This document shows, piece after piece, positions 1-10,761 of a DNA stretch of 18,288 nucleotides; the first letter of the stretch is position 1, and each line of letters starts with the position of its first letter. The notes under the pieces are model-generated. The model worked only from the letters and a program-made list of their open reading frames with translations, did not search any database and had not been told where the DNA came from. The stretch spans positions 1-18,288 of the forward strand of contig LSSL01000793.1 of assembly GCA_001953115.1 (NCBI GenBank), in the 5' to 3' direction. Source of the stretch: Smittium mucronatum (taxonomy: Eukaryota > Kickxellomycota > Harpellomycetes > Harpellales > Legeriomycetaceae). A program made the translations under genes and the position numbers.

Positions 1-485
1 AGGAGAGTTGGTAAAGAAAAAAGGATTAACCCCTGGAGAAAAAAAAATTGAAAAAAAAGGGAGGGGGTACAGAAATAAATCTACACCAGCATTGGTATAA
101 AAAATCAAAGACATTTTTTCCCCGCCTCTTTCTCTTAATTTTTAACCGGAATCCATTTTATTCCAACCAGTATTCCCTATCTTAATCATAAAGAAAAGCA
201 TCTTAGTCAAACTTAACCAGAAAAAATAGTTGTAGACGGGAAAATTCGATAAAGCATGATTGGACATATCCATATAAATCTTAGACCAGAAAAAAAAAAC
301 TTAACAAAGTCGGGATAAAACTTTGCAGAACTAAATCCCAGAAGAAGGGCACAGAACAGAAAGAATATAAAATTAAGGCGGAGCTTAATGTGAAAATTAA
401 GGAGTAATAACATGAAGTAGAAAAAGATTGAAGATGTCAAAATAGCAGAAATGAGCTAATGTGAAATGAAAAGTAAAAAGAATTT
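1..485. other. Purine-rich segment, no gene seen
   Basis: The plus strand is dominated by A and G, with runs such as GGGAGGGGG at 59-67. Because of the purine bias, plus-strand frames translate into Lys/Glu/Arg-rich strings (for example frame 2 from position 2 stays open for about 32 codons, containing GELVKKKGLTPGEKK), and the opposite strand gives a Phe/Leu-rich 75-codon frame at 213-440. Both are what a composition bias produces. I recognise no domain in either and see no start context, so I leave this as non-coding sequence. Confidence 0.5.
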
Positions 486-506
486 AATATACCAACCTAA
501 ACACCA

Positions 507-517
507 CCCCCCCCCCC
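507..517 (+). repeat. Homopolymer run of 11 C
   Basis: Eleven consecutive C bases inside a CA/CC-rich context (acacca before, acctgg after). A C run of this length is striking where G+C is near a fifth. It could be true sequence or a length-uncertain assembly artefact. Confidence 0.9.
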
Positions 518-650
518 ACCTGGCATTTATTCAAGTAGGTGTACTACTGAAGTTACGTACACCAAATAATTAAGCTCTTTTTCAACTAAATATAGTTATT
601 TGAAGCTACTGGGTTCCTATTCAGAGACCAATCCTTAATGAATTAATAAA

Positions 651-931
651 ATTAAGTCCCTATACAAAGTTGGTATTGATAGAAATAGCTTTCCTACAAA
701 TAACTATTAGGTGCTGAGATCTGTCTGACTGTTTAACGCTGGAAATTTTTACTATAATATGTCTCAGATTTGCTAAACTGTCGGTTAATCCTTTTTTGAG
801 ATTATTTTCCTCTGTAATCGCTGTCATCATAATAGCTGTGCGCTTTTTCCACTAGACCTAAGCAAGAGTAGTACAGCTATGTGTGAAATTTTAGTTATGT
901 GTACTTCAAAAAATAGAATATTAAGTCCCTA
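651..931 (+). repeat. Pair of 12-bp direct repeats (ATTAAGTCCCTA)
   Basis: The word ATTAAGTCCCTA occurs at 651-662 and again at 920-931 in the same orientation. The core GTCCCTA also appears inverted near 12511, and GATCCCTA occurs twice near 4347-4382. The flanks of the two copies differ (tacaaag versus aaccacg), so this is not a long duplicated element. It may be coincidence or short relics of related element ends. Confidence 0.4.
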
Positions 932-960
932 AACCACGAAAAGATATTTCACTCTTAGGA

Positions 961-3900
961 AGCTGATAGTGTGATATCCATTTTAAAATTCAAAAAAAAA
1001 AAAAATATCAACCAATAAAAAATTAACTTATCACAATGAAAAAAAAAATTCTAGGATTATTATTTTAACATAAAAATAAGTATGGAAAAGAACCTTATAT
1101 GATCAAAATTCCATAATATAAAATAATTATTGATAAATGAGATGGGTTTTTTCCCTTATAAACCATCATGTAGCCAGTCTTTTCATTGAAAATTTTTATT
1201 AAAAAAATATTTTACAAATTTGAAATAAAGAGGATTCTAATCCGCATGGATAAGAGTTGTAAACTTACTAATAATTTTATCATTTAAATCCAACATTAGT
1301 ATAGCAAAATTTTACTTTGCATAATTAATTTTTGAAAAATTAAAAAAATCAAATTAAATTTATAAACTGAATCAGATTTTAAAAATAATCTTTCCAACAG
1401 ATCGAACATAAATAAATAAATTAAAAAACCAAAATCAATATAAAAATTAAATTAAACAATTTAAAGTTTAATTTAAATGAAATTAATTTTCTTTTTCGGG
1501 ATAAATATCATTGTTTAAAAAATTAAAATTAACATGATTTGGATTTATTAACGCTATTAATTTCCGAAAATATTTTATTTAAATTAATTCGTTAATTTTT
1601 GAGATTAATAATTTTGAGATTAAATTTATTCCGCATCTTATAACTCTTAAATAATAATTATAATAAACATTTTCAGAGTTTTTCAAGTATAAATTCGAGA
1701 ATAATTATTAATTTAAAACCAAAATTTAAAGTTTCAGAAAAATCAAACCACAAAAATAAAAAGATTATTATCATTTATAATTTGTTTTTTAATTTTATCA
1801 ATTTTTTTTTTGAATAAACAGTTATTTCTGAATCTTGATCTTTTAATTTTTAATAAAACTCTTAAAATTTAATATTAAAGTACAAAGATTGGCAGAAATT
1901 AAAAAATTTAAAAATAGATTTTATAAATAAAGTTATTCAGAGCGTATCGATGGTTAAAAATGTTTAAAATTTTAAAATAACAAAAAACTTAACACTATTT
2001 TCAAAAATATTCAAAATAAATAAATAAATAAAACTCCATAATTGATAAATAGAAGCATAAATCCCTGTATTTGAAAACGGAGGAGCGATGATTAGATGAA
2101 CATAAAATGCAGCTGATTCACTGCGTTAACAAAAGGTTTGATTTTTAGGACTCTTAAAAAAATTAAGCTCTTAGAGCAGAACTGCGTTCATCATTTTTTT
2201 TAATATCTGGGTTTAAACATAAATGTGTTAATTTATCGCTCATTTCTAGATATATTTGTGGCTATTTATTCTAAATCATTGCTTTCAAATATTATAGATG
2301 CAGAAATGATAGAATTTTGTGTAAAAAAATCAAAGGTTCAAAAATATGTATAATCCTTTCTATATAAAATTATTTCTATTTCTAGCTTTGGTTTACATTA
2401 ATTAAAGTTGTAAATAATATTAAGATTGCTATAAAAAAAATTGCTGGAAATACATTGATCTAACCCAAATTGAAATTGGGAGTTAAATAAGCTTCTAAAA
2501 TATATAAACTTCAAAGCAACTTTATTACCAATTTTTTATTAATAGAGCTCATTTTTTTAAGAAAATATGAATAAATAAGTATTTATTTTTTAAAACAAAA
2601 CGAAAGTATTTTTTTAGGTGGAATATTTTATGTACTATTATATTTTAAAAGGTCAAATTATAGGATTTTAACGTTAAATAAAGCAGTTTTTCAAGATTTT
2701 GAAGCTGGTTTAAACTTTTTTGATTTTTTTTTTTTTACTCTTCTTTATTTTTAAATGATGATAATTTTGTATAATTAATCTCTAAGAAATAATTTTAAAG
2801 GAATATAATAATAAATTAAATAATAGTATAATATCTTCAATTCACAAAATATAATATATTTATTTTTTAAGTCATTGATTTGTCTATTATTTAAATAGTT
2901 GTGAAAATGGTATGTTATTACTATGCAATAAAGCGGATTTGGGAAAATTGAATTTTTTTCGAAAAAAAAATGTAAAGCTTATTTTTTATTTTTTTTCATT
3001 AATGAAAGATTGGTTATCTAGTTTGTTAAGCCCTGCTAAATTTTTGAGATGTGATCGTTTTTTTGTGATTTTTTTATGATAAATCCCTATTATCCTTATT
3101 TTTACTTAATTTTTTCGTGAAAATTTAAATATATAATCTAAAAATTTACGTTTTCAAACAATCAGGATAAATTAAAATACTTTTAATGCAAGACTTTTCG
3201 GTATTTAAATAAAATAAATGAAAGCTTAGCTGTGCTAAAAATTGGTAAATTTGGGTATCTATTAAGGTAAATAATATTTTTTAGATGATAAAACAGGTTC
3301 AAATAAATTTATAAAACTGTAAAAAAATGAATTTTTTGATTGGAAAACTAATTCTTGGTCTTTTTTTAAAAAAACTAGCTATTTATATTGTATTTTCCAA
3401 TTATTAAATTGTGGTAACTTAATTTGATACTTTTGAACTATTTTTGAAGATGATTATTTTTGAAAGTAAAAAATTTTTGAATATTTTTTCTATTTAAACA
3501 TTTTAAAATATAGCTAGAAAAAACGAAATTCATTTTTCGAAATCTTTTTATCATAATAAATTTATTCCGGAAAAACTTCTGTTATTGGAGTTAAAATTAA
3601 ATTGATTTATAAGTCGATTGGTAAAAAATATTCGCTTATAAATAATTATCAATAAGATACTCGAAAAAATTTCAACTTTTAAACATATTTTATAAAAAAT
3701 ATTATAGATTTACATTTAATAAAAAAGAAATATTGATAATAATTTTCTAAAAATAAATTAATCACTTGTATTTTTTTCATTGATTTATGCAGTTATTATA
3801 GAAAATTTAAATTTTGCATAACTTCAAAATTTTATAAATTATTTTCTTACCATACTCCAAGTCGAAAATAGCGATTAAATTAAAATTCTCATTTTATGGT

Positions 3901-4068
3901 TCGATTTATAAGATATTTAAAAAAATTATACCTTTATATAAACATAATTCGTCACATTTATACTAATTTATGCTAATAAAAAACTATAAATTAAATTTGT
4001 ATCATAAAGACAAAAAATCAAAAAAAAAATCCATTACTTTCAAAAAAATATGAATTTTAATATTTTTT
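961..4068. other. A+T desert without recognisable genes
   Basis: About 3.1 kb of A+T-rich sequence with many A and T runs (A14 at 992-1005, T13 at 2724-2736) and a TAAA microsatellite near 2013-2034. Frames close every 10-20 codons in all directions I examined. One patch at about 2060-2215 is richer in G+C; its minus strand has a 53-codon stop-free frame (containing IIAPPFSNTGIYASIY) that I could not relate to any family. I see no promoter, RNA gene or mobile-element end. Confidence 0.6.
2013..2034 (+). repeat. TAAA microsatellite
   Basis: About five tandem AAAT/TAAA units. A similar ATTT tract is present near 12531-12547. These are ordinary simple repeats of A+T-rich eukaryotic DNA. Confidence 0.8.
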
Positions 4069-4368
4069 TTAGATTTTAAAAAAAATTGATGAGTTATTGA
4101 ATCGAATAAAAAGTATTAGCGGCATAAAATAGCATAAATCAAGTATTTTATATAAGAGCTCTATTATATCATTCATAATTACATATTTTTCTAAGAGTTT
4201 TTCTGCCACCAAATCAGCCGTAGAATCGTAGATTATTGAAAGCAGAAATTTGCTTTCTCTGGAAATTTTAAATACATATCTTTTCTTTAATGAGAATTCA
4301 ATAAATAAATAAAAAATATATGTGTAGTTATTGGACTTGATTCCTACGTGGATTAGATCCCTAACTGG
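4069..4368 (-). other. Stop-free 99-codon frame, possible decayed exon of unknown protein
   Basis: Reading the minus strand from 4368 down to the TAA at 4071-4069 gives 99 codons without a stop, bounded upstream by a TAA at 4371-4369. The central part is richer in G+C and reads like a real helical protein: ...SRESKFLLSII, then DSTADLVAEKLLEKY, then MNDIIELLYKILDL. The first part is less convincing and the last part turns hydrophobic and A+T-driven. The only Met is late (4176-4174), so this is not a complete gene; it could be an exon or a fragment. I do not recognise the family. By a rough hand estimate, a random frame this long is expected about 0.2 times in a window of this size, so chance is not excluded. 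Confidence 0.3.
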
Positions 4369-6477
4369 TTATTTTGATCCCTATGTAGACTTAACTAAGA
4401 CTTATTAATGATGATAAGTTTTGTGAATTAAAAATTTATCTAATAGAATCATTTAATAATATTTTCAATATATACAACACGTAATTATTTATTCCTGATA
4501 ATATTAAAGCTAATTTTCACTTATTTCTGTTCAGAGACAAAATTTTCATAATAAAGAACTACGCTAATATCTCTGAAATTGAATTTGCTAATTCGAATTA
4601 TTATTTAAGTTGTAAAAAATAATATTTTAAACGTATATATTTGTTTTATATAATAACTATTGCAGTAAAATAAAATCATATCGGTTCACTGTAATGCTTT
4701 TAAGTTCTTGATCAAATATTTGTCAATATAATTTTACCAACTCTTTTTTTATCGAGTGGTAAAATATTTGCGTCCTATTTAAATAGCTTTGGTCTATTGA
4801 TTTTCCAATAATCCGATTTTGCTTTAATAATTTTTATAGATTATGAAATTATTTCTATTTAGAAAAAATTTCCATTTTGAAAATTTTTTCATTTTTTGTT
4901 TTTGAATTAAATTTGTGTTTATATATCAAGATTTTTTTTGAGAATTTAATTATTGTTATCACGATTTTATCTTAGATTAAAATCGTTTTAGAAATCAAAA
5001 TGGTTTACTTTGTTTTTTTTCTCCTTGTATATTTTTTATCTAACCTTTCAGGAGCCAAAATTCTGCATAAAAAACCTGAAATTGGCAAGAAAAATTATTA
5101 TTTGCAATTTAACAAATAATTGGCTCACTATTTAATACAAGATTTGTATAATAAAAATATAAAATTGGTTAAGTGCATAATGACTTGATAAAAAATCAAT
5201 AATAAGAAATAACAGCAAATATTCCATAACTAGATTTGATATATATATATTAATTTATAATCTGAGGTCTGAAATTTATAATTTAATAAGTTGTAATAAT
5301 CTATTTTTTTATTCTATACAGCACTAAAAATTACTATTTTTTATTTTATTCTATCCTAACGCATTTTAGACTGATGATTAATGATGTAAAATGGAATTTT
5401 ATTGTACATTATGGTATCTTGATAACCACTGAGCTGTAGTAAACTGAAGATATGTTAATATGATATCACGTAACCTGCTAAATTTAGCAAAGTTCATAAT
5501 GAAACAAACGTATGACCTTATATAAACAATACTGCGATAATTTAAAGAATAATGCGATGCTATAACTTAAGAAAATCTAAAATTTAATTGGTTAAAGGCT
5601 ACCATATTGTGCTTTTCTAATATAAAATATTCTATAATGAATTAAATAGTGTCTTTCTGTCGTATCTTATAGTCTAATACATTGTAATAAATACAGATTC
5701 AATGCTACAGCATCCTGTAATCGGCTAGATTATATTATAGTAGTGAATATTATATTAATTTTCTTTAAATTTACCACATTGTATCAAACTACAAAAAAAA
5801 ACAATATAATATAGTACGTTATTATGCTTTTTTTTACTGAATTTGGCTAAGAGCCGTTCCGGTGTATTTTGGTATGTTTTATATACCATGTTTAAGTTTT
5901 ATATCTAATTTCTATATTCAGTGTTTTAGATTATTTATTTTGAAATATTTACTCTAAATTTCATATTAGTATTCTTTATTGTGTTAATGATTTATTTCAC
6001 TATTTTTTTTTTGATAAAATGGATCTGTTTTTGCTATAATTTGCGTTATTTTTTTTTGAGTATTATTAGTAAAATACAATTTGTATAATACGGAATACTG
6101 TATTTTAGTACATTTCGTATGTTAATCTGCATTATTGCTTTCAATCACACCATTTGATACTATAAATAAAACGATGAGTTTTATTTATAATTTTTTCATG
6201 TTATTTTTAAAACTTTAATTACCCTTTTTTTTATGTTAATTTCAACATTTTTCACTCTAGTTAAAAAAAATTCATTGAAAAAAATGCTCACTATTTTTAT
6301 AAAGACAGGGAAAATATGCTTTTTAAATTTAAATTAAATATTTTTGTTCAAATTATTATAATAAGTTACTTTTTTCTCAAATTTTTTTTAAATTTTTTTT
6401 TAAAATAGCTACATCCTTTATCTCGAAAATAAATTGAGTTATATATATATATATATTTACAAGACAAATGTTAGAAT
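4369..6477. other. Intergenic A+T desert
   Basis: No gene is recognisable. Most of it is A/T runs. A stretch at about 5380-5890 has more mixed composition, and its minus strand has a 44-codon frame (5889 downward, starting MVYKTYQNTPERLLAKF) without recognisable similarity; frames of that size are expected by chance here. A small hairpin GGTAT/ATACC lies near 5871-5887. AT dinucleotide tracts occur at 5239-5250 and 6441-6456. Confidence 0.6.
6441..6456 (+). repeat. (AT)8 microsatellite beside the piggyBac fossil
   Basis: Eight AT units, lying about 21 bases beyond the stop codon of the piggyBac remnant. A second (AT)8 tract lies at 11285-11300. Confidence 0.9.
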
Positions 6478-8229
6478 TTAAATACTCAAAGATAGTCTAT
6501 TTATAATTATAAACTGCCTAATTAAATGGAATAATTTAAAAATTTGTGCTTTTATCTTCATACAAAGATGAATTTGACATACACTGCAATTAAAGATTGT
6601 TATAACTCTTTTCGATTCACTAAGGCAGTTAACGTAATTTCCTCTAATATTTTTTAATTCCAGGTGATTTTCAAAAGAAAGTCTGAACTTATCTGGAACA
6701 AACTGCTGATTTTTTTTACTTTGATTGTTCTGAGATATTTCAGTTGGTTATTAGATGATATTTTCTCTGAGAAAAAACCATTAACTATCTCGAGTCCGAA
6801 TTCCTTCGTTTTTATTTGATTTGTTCTTTGTAAATTTCTTGGGTATTTATCGTGGATAAAGCTGTATAATGTAAAATAATTGACTATTTTAATATCAATA
6901 AAGCTAAACAATATTAAATGCCGCAATTTTTGACTTTTTCTATCTATTTAATAATAGGATTTTTTTGGTCAAATTTATCAACCAAATTCATATTTTTTTT
7001 ATACTCTAAAGCCATGGCAGTTGTGGGAAATGTTAGGCCTGCTCCTTCAATTTGATTTCTTTTAGCGGCTTCTATGGATTTTGAAGAGATGTAATTTGAT
7101 ATAACGATAACCTGATTCACATTCATTTATTTCTTTATCAATAAAAGCTCCGAATTTTCGAACCAATAATAGTTGTATTTCCCCTGATTTTTTTTTGAAA
7201 AAAAAACTAAACTGATATCCCATGTTAGTTCTTATAGTTTTACATGGTAAAAATTGAGTTTTTTAGAAAAAGTATTAAAGTTATAGATGAAAACAATCTA
7301 TCAAAAAATATTATATGGTCCAATAATCCAATTTGGATACAAGATTAGAAAAAACTATAAAACCTAGACTTTTAAAAGGGATGATGATTATTTTTCCCTG
7401 TTGAATTCCAAAGTCCCAACAGTATCCAATTTTTTCAAAAATTAACCATACTTTGAAGCTTCTTTTAATCGGCTTCAATGACATATACTTCTTTTTGGAA
7501 CTCTAACCTTTAAGATTGATCATAGATTCATCAATAGCAATAATCTACGATGGATTAAAGTTTTTTTTTAATAAATTTCTTTTAAGTAGTTATTAAATAA
7601 TTTTTATTCGATAATTTCTCAACAACATCTATTTTTTTTAAATTAGATTCATATTCCTAATAGAAGTATATATTAGATAAAACATGTCCAAATATTTCTA
7701 TGCTCATCAAATCGGCGATGTAATAATCATGAAGTTTAAGATCCGTACTCCAATAATCTATATATGAAAGAGATTTTTTGATTTTCATCAAAACATTTAT
7801 GCAAAAAAATTCTTAAATTTCGTCGAAAGAGATACGTGATTTTATTTGCTCTTTGGGCGGTTTAAAAACCGCATATTTATTGAAAAACTAAACTATCTTA
7901 TTAATTAGTTCGTCCGTAATCAATATTTTATAAGTCTTTATATTTTCAAAATTCAATAAAAACTTATGCTAATCATTATTTCCCATAAAATATGGGATAT
8001 TTAATTTTTTTTTTAATTCTTTAGACCATATAATTTCTGTGATATTATGTAAGCCTTCAGTGGTTTTTGGACAAATTTTTTCTCTTAAATCACTTCTACC
8101 TTCAAAATTACAATTGTAAGAACTAAAAAAAATTATCTCAGTAGTTGGATTGGATAATTAAGATTTGAAATGATGAATCTTCGATTGACTAAAAATTTAA
8201 ATTTCGGGACTCCCTGAAAAAGTTAATTT
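6478..8229 (-). pseudogene. Decayed piggyBac-family transposase, near full length
   Basis: This is a dead cut-and-paste transposase of the piggyBac superfamily (DDE_Tnp_1_7 type), which would excise and insert an element at TTAA. Read on the minus strand in order: an N-terminal FSGSP (8220); KELKKKLNIPYFMG; ITDELINKIV then FFNKYAVF (7920-7860), the usual E..IV..TN.YA block; SYIDYWSTDL and YIADLMS (about 7770-7700); the first catalytic block IIAIDESMINLKG (Asp at 7532-7530); KKYMSLKPIKRSFKVW (about 7497-7450); IFFDRLFSS with the second Asp (7302-7300); KTIRTN; VISNYISS; YKKNMNLVDKFDQ with the third Asp (6979-6977); DRKSQKLRHLILF; and a C-terminal piece NCSVCQIHLC (about 6590-6560) from the cysteine domain. 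Spacing between the Asp residues, about 77 and 108 codons, fits the family (78 and 101 in the moth enzyme). About 580 codons in total match the usual length. It is non-functional as written: in-frame stops at 8199, 8160, 7971, 7890, 7815, 7659, 7584, 7547 and 7505 (first bases), plus frameshifts including ones at an A9 run (7569-7561) and an A8 run (6717-6710). The 5' limit is approximate. No TTAA-flanked inverted termini were found. Confidence 0.93.
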
Positions 8230-10200
8230 TTATTATAAGTAAAAAAATAACAAAATGATAGATATTAGGAGCAGAAAATATAGAAATTAATAAAAAAAGC
8301 GAAAATAAGTAGAAAATAATCAAAAAAATTAAATTTAGGATATTTAATTTATAGGCATAAAATTGGTGTGATAAAATAATGTGTTAAACCCCTATTTTTT
8401 TTTGAAATTTATTTATTATTCAGAAGTAATATGGGTGCTAGAATGTGCCAGTTTTTATTATTCGGAGATATTTGTAGTTTAAAAAATATAAAAATTGCGT
8501 ATAAGAGGCTTTTTCCGACCAAAAACTACATTTTTTTCTGAATGAGTACAAAATATGAGAACTTTTGCATTTTTATTTGAAAAAAATAATTTGTGATAAT
8601 AGACAATAATTATAGTTTTGAAAAACATTTTTCTAATAGATTTTTTGCCTGAAAAAACTATTTTTATATTTGATATTTACTTTCCAAATAATATTTCATG
8701 AAAATTCATTCTTCATTTTCTTATTATTTTGCATTTTTTATTAATAATGTCTAAATAGCTACAAAAGATGTTTGGTTTTTATAAAAAAAATTATCTCCGT
8801 ATTTTCGGTTTTTAATAATTTTTACTCTGTTTAGTTGTTTGCAAAGGGGGTACTCACTACCCAATTTCTTTAAAATGACATTTATGACTTTATGGAAGTT
8901 TTAAGAACTCACTTATGAAGCAATTTTTGAAAATCGGACCCTGAAATTGTTATTGATAAGATATGCATTACTTTTTACTCGTTAAAAATATTCAAAAAAA
9001 CAAATCAAAAAAGTTCAAAGGCAGTTTTTTTAAAAAAGAAGCCGAAAAAACTTGGCTATAAGCTATATTTTATAAGTATATAATATAAAAATCAGTATCA
9101 GCTTCATACTTGCAATATTTATAGATGTATTAACTTTATATTTATGTTTATATGTGTATTAGATTGAATAGTTTTAAATAATTTTTTTAACTTGGAAAAA
9201 ATTTAAATCTATTTATCTCATTTCTAACATTGTGGATTTTGAATCTTTTAAATAATGTTAATTTTTTTATTATAAAAAAACTTAATGGATTTTTTATGAA
9301 TAAATCATTAATACATTAATGAAATAAATATTATATTTTTTAACATCTAAAGCGCATTAAGCACTTGTTTTTTTTAAACGCTTCATAAAAATAATATGGC
9401 CTCATTCTATTTTTCAATTATAATAAATAATTTTTTTCTTTGACTAGAAATGAATTAAGTTATCCTTTAAAATTATTAAGAATAAATAATTATATGGATT
9501 TTATTTTGAAAATATCTTTCGATATTTCTATTAGCTAAATTTTTATTGACAGAATTTTTCCTATCCAATAAATCCTCTTCTTAATGGAATCATATCAAAT
9601 CAAAATAGGTGCTAAAATTACCAGAAATGATCAAATCTACAAATTTTCCAATCCATGTAAAACGCACACATATTTATACCCTTTTTAATTTCTTTGAACT
9701 AGTACCTTAATGATAATATATTTTGAATATATTGGATGTTATTTATATGTATTAATCTTAAAAAAGAGAGTCTTATTCAGGTTAATTGAATATTAAATTT
9801 TGTAAAAATACTGATAAATTATTTGAAACCGTCTTTTATAATATTTTATATAATATTTATAAATAAATTGAGTAAAATAAAATTTCCCAAAAATATGAAA
9901 TGAAATTTAAAGTGTTTAATGATATATAAATTTATACTTTTTTATAAATAGACATAAAAACTTAAATTTACTACAATATATCTATTCTGATATATAAATT
10001 ATTTTTTGGCTTGAAAATGTGAGAATAGCTGTTTAGCTTCTTGAATCGAGAAATTGGACCACTATAAATAAAACTGTCACTATTTATTGCACCGAAGAAA
10101 ATATGTTATAAAAATTTCTAATGAATACCTAATAAAATAAAATTTTATATGGATTATAAGGGTGAAATTTACAATTTCTTTTAATAGTAAAAAATTAATA
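8230..10200. other. Intergenic A+T desert
   Basis: No gene is recognisable. The only local irregularities are a small hairpin GGGTA/TACCC at 8848-8862 next to a five-base G run, and a short plus-strand frame at 9584-9688 (34 residues, starting MESYQIKIGAKITRN) that is within chance expectation. I saw no inverted repeat marking the 5' end of the neighbouring piggyBac element. Confidence 0.6.
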
Positions 10201-10244
10201 TCAAACAATAAAAAGTCACATTAAAAAAACCCAAATTGGAACTT

Positions 10245-10310
10245 GGGGAAGGGGAGTTATTTAATGATCAAAGCACGGTTTAGATGAAATGGATAATGTA
10301 GGGGAGGGGG
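10245..10310 (+). other. Clustered G runs in an A+T background
   Basis: Four G runs of four or five bases lie at 10245-10248, 10251-10254, 10301-10304 and 10306-10310, preceded by CCCAAATTGGAACTTGGGG, which can fold on itself. The 46-base middle spacer makes a standard G-quadruplex unlikely, but two G-run pairs could associate. No gene lies next to it. Function unknown. Confidence 0.5.
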
Positions 10311-10761
10311 AGATTTTCAGGAATAAAAAATATATAAAATGATAAGAATCAAGAATTTTATCCTTTAAAAAAATACTAATGAACAATGAAGCTAATTCAT
10401 CACCCTCTTTTTTCAGCCAGACAACTAAATAAAAATTTCTATTATAAAAGATAGGAAAAAACTAAAAAAAACGAAAAAATAATTCAGAATAGCTTCAAAA
10501 AAAACTATATCATATTTTATCCATGAAATAAAACCGAATAATGTTAAAAGTGATACTCATATTTAATTTAATTGGAGTTTTAATACTTTATTTATAAAAA
10601 AAATAAACTTATAACACATTTCCCTGAAAAAAATAGACAGAAATTATGTATATAAGAGTGAGTTTAAAGATTTTTTTAAAAAAAATTCATAAATAAGATT
10701 GGACATATTTTTATTTTTCAAATGAATAAAATAATGGTTTTAAAATCCAGTTTAATGATGT

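Larger units (their letters stand above)
486..960. other. More balanced-composition segment, no gene recognised
   Basis: This block is visibly less A+T-rich than what follows. It holds an 11-base C run (507-517) and two copies of a 12-base word (651-662 and 920-931). Frames in both directions are broken at short intervals. A short plus-strand frame from the ATG at 466 to the TAA at 571-573 (35 residues) reads through the C run as Pro-Pro-Pro; nothing supports it as a gene. I cannot say whether the block is the remnant of an older insertion or simply less eroded sequence. Confidence 0.4.

Noticed and set aside
213..440. 75-codon minus-strand frame rich in Phe and Leu, resembling a membrane protein
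   Set aside because: It is the antisense of a purine-rich tract, which automatically gives Phe/Leu/Ile; no family motif, and the length is within chance for this composition.
7141..7172. GGTTCGAAA on the minus strand, resembling a tRNA B box
   Set aside because: It lies inside the piggyBac fossil, and no cloverleaf can be drawn around it.
6478..8229. Treating the 90- and 60-codon frames (6654-6926 and 6944-7126) as separate genes
   Set aside because: They are consecutive pieces of one piggyBac protein separated by a frameshift; their apparent starts are internal codons.
9584..9688. 34-residue plus-strand frame starting MESYQIKIGAKITRN
   Set aside because: Short, no recognised similarity, and hundreds of frames this size are expected.
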